The position numbers and the translations under genes are program-made. The notes beneath the pieces are model-generated. The model did no database searches. It saw only the letters and a list, made by a program, of their open reading frames with translations, and was not told the DNA's origin. Shown piece after piece: positions 1 through 12,337 of a stretch of DNA of 64,000 nucleotides (positions are counted from its first letter, which is position 1; each line of letters opens with the position of its first letter). The stretch comes from Capitulum mitella (Eukaryota > Arthropoda > Thecostraca > Pollicipedomorpha > Pollicipedidae). The stretch lies in assembly GCA_030062745.1 (NCBI GenBank), contig CP099840.1, forward strand, positions 372,001-436,000, written 5' to 3'.

Positions 1-1649
1 GATATATTCAGATTAGACTCGCTTCAGCCATAGGACATTGCCCACGGCTTAAATGGCGGGTCTAATGTAAGCACATGTGTTTTGTGTGAAAACTCAAGTT
101 TCTCCCATCATGAAAGATGTCACTTATGTCACTACTCATGATATTTTATGTTCTCAGAACACGTCACTATCAGGTCAAAGAAAAAAAGGTTTTAGGAGGT
201 GGGTACGGCATTACCACACACTTTCTCCCTCAGATTGTGATTATATAACACGTCTGAGACCGCGGAGGTGGTTGGCCATGTCTCTGTTCAGAAACGCCAC
301 CAGACACATAGAGGAACATCCATGTCGGGACATAGCCCTCGTCAGTCACAACCATTTCTAAACCGGGCGTGGTAAGGCAATGACACAAAAGCGAACATGT
401 AGTTTTTAGACATCCGTCCAGACTGCCCCTTGACATAGTTCCAAGCCAAACACCCGTGGACTCAAACTGCAGAGGATGGTTTTGGTTGATGCCGAAACAA
501 GTAAACTAGCTGTCCTCACGGAGCACGGCTTTTCCGCCGGAAAAGCTGTTTTTGAAACTGGAGTATAGCGAAAAACGATATCGTGGAAGTGGAAACACAT
601 TTCGGTGGTGAGAAGGCAGGATTGCGATCCGGGAAATGTTTTTGCGATGCTAGAGCAGCTGTTCCCGTATGACTAATATTGCACTTCGCTGTGGCAGGTG
701 ATCTCCTGGAATACTTGTCCGGTATGATATCTGGCGTCTTATTCCAGGTGTATTTTGCGCTAAGTTGCATCGTTTTCTCAGCACAGATGCATAAACCAGA
801 TCACATCGCAACAATGCCGTTTGGAAGGGAGAATAAAGATTTGCCATGTGGTCACGTGGTTGGATTTAGTATTGCAAAGCTCCCCAGCGTGCCGGATTGC
901 GTAGCTACATGGCCAAAACATAAGAAAGTACCGTGAAACGGCGACAAGTAAGCCTATATTTCCCTTTCCCAAACCCACATTATGAAAAAAACGTTGTTTG
1001 CTCATAACCATCGTTCGGAAGTCCCTGCTCCCATGCGTACGGATTTACAGTCAAACTTGAACCTGAACGTAAACAAGAAAACTGCGCATATTCCCTAACC
1101 CCATTGACTGGTATTTGGTGTAACGCCATCGAATGAAAAGAAAAAAACCTCTTCCCCACTCGGTGTAACTCTTGGCATCGCACGACACCAGGAGCTAGAT
1201 ATCAAAAGTAATAATGATGATATCACAAGCCATGGTAGGATCTAAAGGTTTTTGGGAGATATCCTTTATATATATATTGTACATATATGAATTATCGCGA
1301 GGTAGGCGAGGACATTGGCATTGTTTAATTGACCTCAGAGTCAGCTATGGACCACAGGTCAAGACAGCCTGAGCTAGTATCATAACGTCAGCGTAGGAAC
1401 TACAAAGTCGATTTTGGTAAATGGAACGTCCAGCCAAAGTTTTGCATTGTGGGGTCTCCAAAAATTATAACACATCCCTCATACGGTCATTGGCCGGAAC
1501 AATTATTGCGATCACGCAAACTGACGCTGCATTCGAAAAAGGCGAAGGAAAATATTTCATCTGCGGTCACCAGGCATTATGAAATACTGCAGGGAACCGG
1601 ATTTAAGGAACTTTAAAAACCGTAGTTTTGGCTTTTTTGACCAACCAAC
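1..1649. other. non-coding stretch, no gene seen
   Basis: Only short overlapping open frames are present on both strands, with no recognisable protein motif. The segment near 31-54 (cataggacattgcccacgg) resembles the left end of the TTAA-bounded element at 13956 (cataggacaatgccctcgg near 13983), so a small fragment of that family may be here. Otherwise I see nothing. Confidence 0.6.
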
Positions 1650-2530
1650 TGCTAGCGCGAGGTCAAAGTTCGAGACAACACAAAGGTTTTTAAAAAAAAA
1701 TTGTTGCTGGCCGAATGCATTATTAGTTTTACCCATGTTGTTGAAACTGCAATTCTAATACGATGTTTGCGTAAAAATGGTAGGCCCAACAAGCCAGCAA
1801 TCTTCCAAATAAAAAACGCGTTCATCTCGCTGGAGTTAGATAACATTTAGGTCCAAGCAAAGCATTGCCGCTACGAAAAGCTTGCCTAAATGCATGAAGC
1901 ACGGATTTGACTCCGGATGTCCAACGGAGCATGTGACTTAGGTTGCCGGGCAAAAGTGTCTAACGAGCTTGGAAAATTATGCGAAGGTGGATATCAAGGT
2001 TGAAAGGACAATACTTTGTAGCATGACATTGGCAGTCCAGTTTGTTGGAACAATCAAACTAGCAGGGTCGAACGTAGGATCATTGTCGTCACGCGTCGTG
2101 CTTAACATCAGCGGCAGCCAAAACGTCACCATTAAGAACTTCTAGTGCAGGCAATCATCCGTCATCTGTTCTTTGTTGTCTCACTAGAGAAGATTGGCGT
2201 TTGCGCCAACGCATTGTTTTTTTCTGCCGGAAATGTTTTTCTTCCAATGGAAAGTATAACGACCAGGCTTCAAAGTTACACTTCACCTCAGAATTACGAC
2301 TAGGCCATTCCTCGAATATGCACACTAAACTTTAAGGGGAATACAGCAAATGAATGTCACTCAAACCTCTGGGGGTGTCGTTCAACGTTTCTGAGTTATC
2401 GTTTTGACCGTAGGTTTTTTCATTCAGACATATTGCGGAAAAAATATTAACCCAGGTTTTACCACACGCCAAAGATAGAAAAAGGTATTGGCACGTGCCG
2501 TGTGAATTTATAGAATGATGCATGAGGCTG
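1650..2530 (+). repeat. dispersed repeat family D, copy 1
   Basis: This segment aligns by eye with 2555-3240. Shared landmarks in order are gcgcgaggtcaaa-ttcgag (1658), gtccag-gtg/ttg-tggga-c-atcaaac (about 2035), accatt-a-aacttctagtgc (about 2128), tctgttctttgtt (2165), and the AGAATTACGACTAGGCCATTCC-like segment (2290-2312). The copy continues through a segment resembling the 3' part of copy 2. It has no open reading frame of note. It is probably a non-autonomous mobile element or a segmental duplication of one. Confidence 0.7.
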
Positions 2531-2554
2531 GATTAAATAATTCTTTCAAAAACC

Positions 2555-3240
2555 GAGCGCGTTAGCGCGAGGTCAAAATTCGAGGCAACACGGTGGTTTT
2601 TCTAAGAATTATTCCAGGTCGAATGCAGTATGAGTTTTACGACATGCCGTTACAGCTGCGATTCTGGTAAGATGTTTGTATGTAGGATGACATGGGGAGT
2701 CCAGTGTGCTGGGACCATCAAACATGCATTTTGAGTCGTCGTCAGTCGAGGCTTCAGTGTCGCCACCTGTCGTGTCTAGCATCAACGACTGCCACTACGT
2801 TACCATTGACAACTTCTAGTGCTGGCCATCTGTTCTTTGTTATCTGGCCACCAGGAAAATTGCCGTTTGTGCCAATCCGTTGCATTCTTTCTGCCAGAAA
2901 TACTTTTCTTTTCAATGAAAGATACAAGATGTCAAGCTATACTTCAGAATGATGACTAGGCCATTCCCCAAACATGCGCGTCATGTTGATGTAAATTTGA
3001 AAGGAAGAAATCAGCGTAAAAGTCATTATCCACACCGAGTGAAGATCACTGAACCCTCTGGAGGTGTGGTTCAGCATTTCTAGATTAACTTCTTGATCGC
3101 TGATTCTTTCTTCACCCTGAGGATAAAGCATTGCGGGAAAGATCTTAACTCTGGTTCAACCACACGACACGTGCTTGTACTTTTTGCTATTTCCGGCATG
3201 TGACAAAACCCGGGGCAATTTTTTTCTCGCCCAATTGCTT
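2555..3240 (+). repeat. dispersed repeat family D, copy 2
   Basis: Direct repeat of 1650-2530 with many substitutions and indels. Its 3' part contains the arm 3059-3086, which recurs perfectly inverted at 3281-3308. Copies 2 and 3 therefore form a large imperfect palindrome with a roughly 195-base centre. No protein-coding potential is seen. Confidence 0.7.
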
Positions 3241-3280
3241 TACAAAGCGGATGAAGAAAAAAGCTCATGGTCAAAACATT

Positions 3281-3815
3281 CATCTAGAAATGCTGAACCA
3301 CACCTCCAGAGCGTTCAATGACGTACATTTGCTGTGGACAGTGATTTAGATGCTGATTATTCCATTTAACGTTCGGCGCGCATATTCGGGAAATGGCCCA
3401 GCCCTAATTCTGAAGTAAAGCTTGACGCCTGTTCGTTGCATTTTTCATTGATAGAAAGGACATTTCTGGCAGAAGGGATGCAATGTATTGACAATAACGG
3501 CCTTTGTCCTCACGGTCAGACACCAAAGAATAGGTGACGTGTAATGGCCACCACTAGAAGTTGTCAATGGCGACGTTTAGGCAGCCACTGATGTTAACAA
3601 CTGATAAAGACAGTAATGACCTGACTGGTGACAACTCAGGTTGCATTTTTGGTGATCCCAGTTGCCTGGAGTCCGAATGCCACCTAGCACACAAGAATCT
3701 TATCAGAACCGCAGTGGTAGTGGCATGTGTTACACTCATATTACATTAGGCCGGCAATAATTTTGAAAAATATTTGTGTGTTGGCCGGAATGTTGACCTC
3801 ACGCTATCATGCTCG
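3281..3815 (-). repeat. dispersed repeat family D, inverted copy 3
   Basis: Reverse-complement homologue of family D. It begins with the arm 3281-3308, identical to the complement of 3059-3086, and continues through complements of the copy 2 landmarks: the gccatt-cccgaatatgcgcg block near 3378-3398, the aacttctagtg-tggcca block near 3547-3565, and gacctcacgctatcatgctcgg near 3795-3816. The two-direct-plus-one-inverted arrangement is unusual for a single insertion. Confidence 0.65.
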
Positions 3816-5077
3816 GTCAAAAAAACGGTCCAACACCTCGGTTTTAAAGCATTGTTTAACCCTGTGTAATGCAGTACTTTATGTTACTACACTGCACATG
3901 CTAACCCTTTTTTGACTCATGGGCATGTGGTTATATAGAATGCCACACGAGGTCGGTTGAATAGTTTTCCGGAACCGAGGTAGCCCTTGCTATTTCTGCC
4001 ATCGATCTTCGGTCTAGGGACAGAAATTTAATCGGACAGGGACCAAGGCCCTGGGATATTATTCCCAGCGTACTAGACAATGATTCCGGCCCAAGTGTGG
4101 TATGGTCCTTACCAAATGCTACTGTGTGCCAGAACGTGGAGAGGAAATCAAGCCACCTTTCCCACCATACTTGGGCTTATGACATCGGGAAAAAAGACTG
4201 AGGAGACAGAGTTTATTGGCCATCTATGACCATTGTCGTCACCAGCATTAAATCTCTTCGGAAAGGCGCTGTTTACCACCAATGTCATTTATCAACAGCA
4301 CCATTTTGAGTGGCTGCAAAGCTTACAAAGCAACGGCTGCAGTCTGGAACAGTTTCTGTAAAGTCCGGTCGTATTTTTTCCCAAATGACTGTTTGCGTGT
4401 GATTTAGTAAAACATTTCGGCCTGCGGTCAAAAATGTTTTCCCAGATAAAAAATATTGAGACGAAATGTTAAGCCACACGCACGAGTTAATGCAAATGGG
4501 GTATTCCAGCATTCCAGCTCCAGGATATTCCACTATCCAGTAAAAGCCCATTTGAATTGTATTTGACGCCTCATGACATGATAACACGTATCGCGACACA
4601 AAAATTTTGTAACTTATATTTGCAAGGAAAGAATGAGTGAATGGAAATTGGATGAAAAATAAAAAACATGGTCGTCTTTATGACGACATTTCGAGATAAG
4701 TTTCGGTGACCATGGCAAAAAAATTGTGTTTAGAAATGTGCACCATTGATGCCAAAGAGGTACTAAAGGCCTCATGTCGGTTTTTATGGTTAGTACATAC
4801 ATATTTATTTATTTATATATACATATAAATAAATAAATATATACATACATATATATTTATTATAGTATATACATAGTTTTCCATGTCTCTTGGGAATTCG
4901 CCAGGGGGCAATTTGGAACCTTCCTCAGCGGAAGGCCGTTTAATAAACAACGCTCCGTACAAAGCAACTGCATTACCTCTTTTAACACGTAAATCTTTTG
5001 TCCAAGACAACAACAGCAGTATATTCACTTAACAGCGAACAAGGTCCACTTTAAACGCCAGAAACTCTATTTGACCA
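3816..5077. other. non-coding stretch, no gene seen
   Basis: The open frame on the minus strand at 4285-4599 (104 codons) has no recognisable domain and no splice context I would trust. Apart from the AT-rich palindrome at 4802-4839, I see nothing. Confidence 0.55.
4802..4839. repeat. perfect AT-rich inverted repeat
   Basis: Two 17-bp arms (4802-4818 and 4823-4839) are exact reverse complements around a 4-base centre, atac. The sequence is simple TATTTA/TAAATA repeat, so low-complexity origin is likely. It would form a cruciform or hairpin. Confidence 0.85.
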
Positions 5078-6226
5078 AGTTTGATCTCGAGAACTACTCG
5101 TCCGATTTCATCGCAACAAACGGCAATCGATTTGCCGTGACGTAAACTACATTTTGATAAAAAGAAATTTCCAAAATTTTGAAATTTGTGGATACAGGGG
5201 GCAAAAATGTCAAAATGGGGGGTACTTTTGGACTTCTTAAAACTCCGTTGTTTATTGACCGATTTCGATGAAAATGGCATGAATCGAGAGATTATAGATA
5301 GTACTTTTACCATGGGTCCGCAAATCTGAAATTTTGAGAAAATTGATGGGCGTTCACAGGGTTTCAAAAATAGGAGGATTAATTTTGTAACAACAGAATG
5401 AACAAAAAAGGTAAAAACACTTTTTTGGCTTCTGCTAGTCATGCTATGCTAAAGAAGTAAAAATCGCATTACAATGTTTGTATAATGTTAGCATAGGCGG
5501 TGCCAGGAACATGAAAAAGGGGGAACTGTCATGGTCACACGTTCTTCAGATCAACTTGTGACCTTTGACCTTAAATGACCTCCAGTGACCTTGGGGTCAC
5601 TTGGAATGATTTCCTGTACATTTAATATTATCTGTAAACATTTTCAATCATTTGAATTCACTCTATTTCAAAAATTTCATTTTATGGGTATTGCGATATA
5701 GGGTACGCGCACTGACATTTTAGGTCATAGCTCCGTGACCCAACCTGATATCGAGCTGAAACTTGGTACACAAGTAGAAAGCACCCTTCTACGTCACATA
5801 TATTCCGGGTTTGGCATTTGAAAAAACGGCGCCGAAATTATTGCAAAAAAACAAATTTTAACTTTTGACCTTGACCTGACCTTGTAAAATGACCTCAGAC
5901 AAACAAAATTTTATGTGAACATTGCCCAACTATTTAGCTATACATCCATTTACAAGTTTTAAGTTGTATCTTAAAAACTCTGTTTTTGGCAGACATTTTC
6001 CTTTTACCCTTAATATGGTCAAAAATGGTCTGAGGTGCCTCCCAAAAACGTTGCCTGGCTCCGTTCCTGAGCAAAATAGAATTTTGAAATTTTGTCACGG
6101 CACGTAGAAAGAATAGCTCGGAAAAGTGACCAAGTTTCGTGAAGCTGCGTTAAAAAGCCTGGAATTGGCAAGCAAAAAACCCCGAGGAGGGGCGGATTCA
6201 GCCCTCCCTTCCGGGAATAGGGTTAA
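5078..6226 (+). mobile_element. TTAA-type non-autonomous element, family A, copy A1 (left end missing)
   Basis: Near-identical over about 1.14 kb to 42827-43966 in the same orientation. Both start at gatctcgagaactact. The right end is ccgggaatagggTTAA (6211-6226), which matches the terminal inverted repeat of copy A2. Just inside it lies the same GC-rich hairpin region. The left terminal repeat seen in A2 is absent here, so A1 is truncated or rearranged at its left end. A 137-codon open frame on the minus strand at 5029-5442 has no transposase motif. No transposase is encoded. The TTAA target and CCCT-type ends suggest a piggyBac-like MITE, by inference from A2. Confidence 0.75.
5559..5571 (-). 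promoter_or_regulatory. DR1-type nuclear receptor site within A1
   Basis: Plus strand TGACCTTTGACCT reads AGGTCAAAGGTCA on the minus strand, the idealised DR1 element bound by RXR/USP-HNF4-class receptors. The same site is conserved in copy A2 at 43300-43312. A second motif at 5866-5877 (AGGTCAAGGTCA on the minus strand) contains the extended half-site TCAAGGTCA typical of FTZ-F1/ERR receptors. Function is not shown by sequence alone. Confidence 0.45.
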
Positions 6227-8049
6227 ACCATTATGTCTGCATATAAAAAATGGAATCTGTAACTTGTTCCTCTGCAAGTGGCTTTTGACTTCCCATTGAC
6301 CGACCGCTTCACGTCCTCAGGAAGGTATTCCCAGTCTGGGATAAATGAATGGCGTCCTTATCATCAGCCGACCTTCCCCTCTGACCTTTCAGATTCGGAA
6401 GCGAGATCGGACCGGCACCGCCTGATCTCAGCTGTACCGCTCAACTGTTGGGAATGCGGCAGTCTACCAGTCCAGATTTGGGCTCGAGGTGGGACTTCAT
6501 TTTGACGCCAGTAGAACTAAGTTACTAAATGTTTTCATGCAGCACATTTTTCTGCACGAAAACCAGGATGGGTGTAAAAGCTAGTTGCACCCACATGCCA
6601 AATAATGCACTGAGTGGCCGGACATTTCTCTATATCCATTTCAGTCAACAACAGGAGTAGTAAACACGATAGAATGAAAGCAGGTTTATAATTCCGGCAA
6701 TGTAAAACTTCACTTACCGTTTGATTCCGACTAAGCGTTTCTGCCAGCTGTGGCCGGAAGCGGAACAAGCGTCAGAATGCTCATGGGACTACGGGTTGTC
6801 CCAAGAAACTTGAGGGGCAGATTATTGTCACAACAGGGATGGGCGGAACACGTCTCGGTGCTATCGCCGCTTATTGCTTTCGGCTAAACTAATGTCCGGA
6901 AGCCAAAAACTCTGGTCAAAAGGCCTAGTTAGTTTTCTGCATTACTTCCTTCAGACAGATCTTCAGATTCTGCGACAAAATGCAAAATAATATCAGAATA
7001 CTTAGATTACATTGGATATTCGGCCAACATTCGGGCGCAGAAATGGACCAACGAATATTCGTCGAACATTCAGATCTTGCAACTAAAATTCAGGCATTCG
7101 CCGAATCCCAGAATGCGGCCGAATATCCGGATTATCCCAATCTGAATTATCAGTTCTAGTCCAGAGCAAGTCACGCTCAGGCGTCGATAGCGTAATCGCC
7201 AGCAGCCTGCCCTGTGTTTGCGTATTCACCAAAACCGTCCTTGGCACAGCCTTCCTTTCCGTGTCGCGGACAGCCGCGTCTCGAGTAATCCCGGTCGTCG
7301 TGGCAGAGACCCTCTCTTCCCGGATTCATTGAAGCCCTGGCGCAGGACCTATGCCCCCCTGGGGAGACATTCTGTGGCCGGTAAAATGAAGACGGACCGC
7401 GGACTGGCCGGCGTCGTCAGTCTACAATTGGGTCCGGCCGGTCGTGGGGTGCGCAGTCCCCAGTAATTCTGAACACGGTAGCTGGCGAGAGGCTGCAATG
7501 GCTGCAACACCGGACTCCTGCTCCGGCGATACCACTCATGACGCACAGGAGTGAAAATTTGCACTTCCCATTTTCACTGTTATCATCTAATAATCCGGTG
7601 CAACTTGCCGCGTCTTTGTTAAGAAAGTAAAAAAAAAAATCGAACAAAGCGTACTGAGGGTTTACAGGGAATTTCAGAAACTTCGCATAAAATAGCTGCA
7701 ACTAAGATTTCCGGGTCTCATCCCTATAGGAGCTCTTCAAAAAGCACTGTTCACGGTAAAGTATTCCAAAAAAATCCCAAGGGAAAGGCTAGGATCGACT
7801 CGCGGCCGAGTCGCAAAAAAAAACAGTTACTTTGTTCATGAGTTCCTGGCAGTGACATGCCTTTTTAATATTGGATCCATTCCCCAGGTGCAGCGGCCAC
7901 CTCTGTTACGAGAACTCATTGCTATCAACATATACACAGGAACGTAGAAGTTGAGGAAACTATGACTCTTTCCGGATCATTTTTTGGCATAACGTCTATG
8001 GCGGAATAGCAATGTAAGGAAAGCAGCTCTGCGTTTAGATCAGCTGATA
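6227..8049. other. non-coding stretch, no gene seen
   Basis: Several short open frames occur on both strands, none with a recognisable domain. The part at 7200-7560 is moderately GC-rich. The only structured feature is the nested palindrome at 7014-7128. Confidence 0.55.
7014..7128. repeat. nested ATTCGG palindrome, MITE-like
   Basis: The arm ggatattcggccaacattc (7014-7032) matches, inverted and with a one-base gap, gaatgcggccgaatatcc (7111-7128). Inside is the palindrome CGAATATTCG (7052-7061) and further ATTCG words. A weaker relative with GAATATTC and GAATATCC words lies at about 9216-9320. This may be a short foldback element. No flanking target duplication was identified. Confidence 0.5.
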
Positions 8050-8790
8050 CCCCCCTTTTTCCGAGGTTGCCTCGCCAGCGGCCATTAGCTTGTCTCCGCG
8101 CAGCCTGGAAATCCTCGAGAGACCACGCGTTCAGTGCAGATCTCCTGGTCACAAGCCAGCTCGCCCCAATGCCTGCTGCGTCGCGGAGCGGCAAACGGAC
8201 CTCGTCGGCGCTCGTCTCCGAAGCCGGCCCGTTGTCGGCACGATTGACGCCAGCGCTGGGCCGGGCGCCCCACTGGCCTCTGGCAGGAACGGGAGGTTAT
8301 GAAGTGCACCAGCGGACTTCTCAGCGGGGGGCAGCCGACCGAGCGCCTTCTCTGCAGCTGGGGACTGCTGCGTGGACCCGTCTGCCGACGCAGTCATCTC
8401 TCGGAGACTCGTGGTCGAAATTACATGATACGCCGGCGGTCTGCCTCCACGACGGAGCTGGTCGGCATCCACAGTTTGAGTCGGCCGTCAGTGGGCCGAG
8501 ATATTCGGCAGCTGTTTGCCGGCCGACGATGTGCCTCCGCGGCTCGGGCCGTGTGTCGGCGACAGTCCGTGACGGCTGGAGTCAGCCGCCTGTGAGCGGC
8601 GAGCGGTTCGTCTGTCCAGCCGGCGGGGGCTGACGGCTCCTCCTCGGCCGCTGACAGGCGTTCGGTGGCCGTGCGGTAATGACGCTCTCCGGGGGCCGGC
8701 CGGTGATATACGGCTAATTCGTCCTGTCAGAGCCAACCCTAACTGCCCCGGCCGTCCCGGCGTGACGAGCCCGCTGTCCTGGAGCGGTGG
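8050..8790. other. GC/CpG-rich island 1
   Basis: Base composition switches abruptly to GC-rich with abundant CG dinucleotides. Open frames run on several frames at once (for example 8067-8633 plus, 188 codons, with others on both strands), as expected from stop-codon depletion in GC-rich DNA. None shows a domain. TAAT words appear at about 8675 and 8712. It could be a CpG-island promoter or enhancer, but no transcript start can be assigned. Confidence 0.5.
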
Positions 8791-10189
8791 GAGTGAGCCA
8801 GTCGGTGTCGAGGGTCAGAAGACATGGAGCCTTATCGAAAAACAATGAGCTCAGGTCTCCTGCCGCAGGGGAGCCGTTGAGCGGGAGGTATTCATCAGTG
8901 GCAAGGAAGCGTGCGCTTCCAAATCAATTTATGCTCCCAAGTGTGTGCCGGAATCATTGGAAAGAGAACAGAAAGAAAGAGAGAGGGGGAGGAAGAGAAT
9001 GCTGTAGTTTAAAGCACTGTCAGTATCAGCAAATACTAGACATCCATTTACTTCTTTTCCAGCCTACAGCAAGGAGTAGCTCGCCTTACCTTTCGAGTGG
9101 TTTTCGGTCGCTGCATAAAACATGAGGAGCATTTTCAGCTGCGTGAATTTATGATCCATGAAAGCTGCCCTGATGATGCCCGGGGAGCAGATCGTTGAAT
9201 TCGACAGTGTTTGGCTATCGAAGAATATCTGCCTCCATAGAATATTCGCAACTTTGGGATTGGGTAAGGACGCATGCCAATAACTACGGTGAATATCCAG
9301 ATTCTGAATCAAAATTTGTCAGATGTTTATACCCACGTGCTAGTTTGAATCATGGGTATGGTTGGTTGAATCAGATATGCTTATTTAGCAGGATTGAACA
9401 TTGATTAGGAATTGCTAGAAGGCCGCCAAATTGAACTTATCTGGGATGCTCGGTGCCTTTCTTAATAAAACGAACAGCCTTTTATGAGTACGCCGCGGAG
9501 AACTCAGTGACATTTCTTTGACTGGTTCATAATATATACATATGCCTGGCTTATCCGGACCTCATACCCATTTGATGGCATCCAAGCAATCTATCGGGAC
9601 TATATTTTGCTGTATATTATTCAGTGATATACGTTGTAGACATCTCACTATTTTAGTTTTGCGCCAATCATAACTTTCCAGAAAGAGTGGTATTCCCTAA
9701 GAGTGTCCGACATATATGACCAAAAGATCAAACCAAAAAATCATGAGTCCAACTCAAGCACACTCTCGCTTAAAAGCCCTTCACTTGAAGCATGAAAATA
9801 ACAAACTTAATTGCCTTTTGACAGGTTCAGAAATCAGATAACAAATAGTTTACTCTTTTCACATCCTGGTCAGGGTGTTGGCTTAGCTCGCATTTACATT
9901 TCACCATACTCCTCGGATATAGACATGCCAAGGTGAGACTTGTATGCTGGAGACATCCACAAAGGCATAACCTTCACTTCCTTTTTCTCTTTCACATATC
10001 TTTCACATATTTTCTTCAAATCTTTCACATAACCTTCTTCCGGTGAGGCCCATTAGCCCGAAATTTGTTGCGATTTTAACGAGGCTCTTTTGGAACAACT
10101 GTGAATTTGCGTCTCTGAATATGAACATGCGTCTTGCTAATTGAAAAACCACCTGAAATACGCATAATGAGCATTCCTGTAAGTATACG
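8791..10189. other. non-coding stretch, no gene seen
   Basis: Contains a short direct repeat of tctttcacata near 9990-10035 and GAATATTC-type words near 9216-9320. No domain-bearing open frame was recognised. Confidence 0.55.
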
Positions 10190-10720
10190 AGACCGCGGTG
10201 ATGTGCCGGTTCTGCACTGAATCCCGGCAGCACCGCTTCGCGCCGTACGTCGCTGGAGCCCCGGGCCGGCGAAGGCATTGTTTTCACACTCGAACTTTGG
10301 CAATGACTCACATGAGTGGCCCTCGGATAACTTGGGAAAATGATTCCGCGGCGCGGCGCTGTGGCGAATCCGACGCTGCCAACTTGGGCCGGCTTGTTTT
10401 GCGCCTAGGTGAGTTGTCACCCGGCTCGCTTGGGAGTTGGTGACGTCGTGCGGGTCGAGCATTTTGTTGCCAGGAGTGCCGGGAACAAGGCCGGTACGCG
10501 TCTGCAGATGAGGAGATGCAAGCTGTGTTCTGTTTACGGCAAAATGCCGCACGTGCAGCTTGGTAGCGTCGAACAAGCCGCACTGAACAGACGAGATGGA
10601 CTTTACTGAGAACACGAGCAGGATCGCAGGACTGTGTAAAAATAGTGTTAGGCCGCCCTGCGTGAGCGGGAAAGTGATGCATACAGATGAGACGGGCTAC
10701 GCCGGTCACGGGCGAAATAG
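10190..10720. other. GC-rich island 2
   Basis: GC-rich block with overlapping open frames on the minus strand (10076-10615, 179 codons; 10308-10709, 133 codons) and shorter ones on plus. None has a recognisable motif. Two long overlapping frames on one strand argue for composition effects rather than coding. Confidence 0.45.
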
Positions 10721-11809
10721 ATCGTAGGTCCTGTTGGTTGTCAACTCTGCAAACGAATTAGCTCAGCAACCTCGTGTTCCATCGTCGGAATCGTTAGGAA
10801 TAGTTGGACATCATGCAGTAATGGATGCGTGCTTCCTCCCATAAGAATGGATCATTTAACGTGCCAATCGTCCCTGGCAAATGCCGGCAACAGATATGCC
10901 ACAAGATCAGATGTTTTATTTCAGTTGATGTTTGTTGGGGTTCCTGTCAATCGTGGGACCGTGGGCGATATTTACTAGATTCCGGAATCAATGAGTCGGG
11001 TAAAGGCAAAAAGGCTGACGCTCCCATTTCAAGGTCCACGTCAACAACTACGTAAACCCTCTCGGAACCCAAATTGTTATCAGTCTTCTTCGAGCGAGCC
11101 GGCTGCTCATGACTCTCGTCCCATAACCTCAGCAACTGGCGCCATTTCCGGAGCAACACTACCAGCTAACGCCGTAGCTCCAGACGCCAGAGAAGGCGGC
11201 GGCCCCCAGTTCGGGGTTTCAGCGTCCCAGTTCCTGGACGTCCTCATCGGAGGACGCAGTTGTATCAGCCACACCTGTTCCGGTCTTCTGAGTCTTATAG
11301 CCAATCTGTGAGTCATATCTATGTCGGTAGCAAGGCTCAGGTTGGCACAAACGATTAAAAAAAAGAAAAATGTGATGATAGAGAAGTGTTGGGGCATTGA
11401 ACGTCGTGCAGAGTGTTAGCGAGCTATTTGCGAGAAACTGTGTGGATTTATTTGTATATGTCTTGTAAAATGCTAAACATTCAAAACTTTATAGAGCTTC
11501 CATGATGGCCCAAAAAGAAAGCAAGCAACGTTAAAATAAGAGCATAAGCGAAGCTTTATCCACTTGCAAGGTTTCGTCCAGAAAATGTTATTACTCTCAA
11601 TGAGCCAAGATGAATTTGAATACATTAGATAGAACAAAGGTAACCGCGCTACTTGAAAGGCCCTTTCGCAAAAAATGCAAATGTTAAGTCAATACACCGC
11701 TCGCCCAGAAAGTAACATGCTCAGTTTAATGGTGCTCTTCCTTTCACCACAAACTTCAATAGCTGGGTTTGAAATGATTACGTCAAGTCATCAAAGAGCG
11801 CATTTGAAT
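10721..11809. other. non-coding stretch, no gene seen
   Basis: Mixed composition. Short frames at 10991-11311 (plus) and 11107-11397 (minus) overlap each other and show no domain. I see no repeat or RNA gene. Confidence 0.5.
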
Positions 11810-12180
11810 AACATCAACCGCCGAGACCAGCACTGAAGTGGCGCCCGCCCAGGCGTCCCTGCCGGTTTCGACGAGCACGTCCGATGTCGAGACGGACGCG
11901 TGGCACCAGCGCCGGTCGACGGGCGCCGGCGCCGACGTCCCCTGGCCGCCGATTCTTCTCCTCGGCGTCCGACGCTGGGATGGCTGCCGGGAGGGCCGGG
12001 TCGTCGGTGAAGAGAGCTTCACTCGCGGCCGCGACCAGGCGGACCGGAAGCCGGAGGTTCAGATGTCCGCGGCAATGCGCACGAACGAGAGCGCGCCGTC
12101 GCAACAGCTGCAGCGGGCGTGCGGCTTTGTCGGCCGCGGGAGGAGGTGGCGCTTCAACACACACGACGGGCTCTAGAGTG
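11810..12180. other. GC-rich island 3
   Basis: CpG-rich block with at least four overlapping frames on both strands of 79-129 codons, rich in Arg, Ala and Pro, as expected from composition. No domain is recognised. Confidence 0.45.
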
Positions 12181-12337
12181 TGTCGCGAGGCAAAACTGTG
12201 CATTTAGTACGCCAGTTTGCTGACCAGATCTTTTGCTTTACTTTTGTTCGGGTTTTCATTGGGCTGTCTGCAATTCACTGTCTTTGTTGGATGGGTAAAC
12301 TACACAAGGCATTTTGATGGATACCACTAAGCTGATT

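Noticed and set aside
5029..5442. 137-codon minus-strand frame in repeat A1
   Set aside because: No transposase or reverse transcriptase motif, and the homologous stretch in A2 is not a matching long frame.
8067..8633. 188-codon open frame in a GC island
   Set aside because: Several frames on both strands are open across the same CpG-rich DNA. There is no domain, no splice or start context, and the residue composition follows base composition.
10076..10615. 179-codon minus-strand frame
   Set aside because: Overlaps another long minus frame in a different phase within a GC-rich block. No motif recognised.
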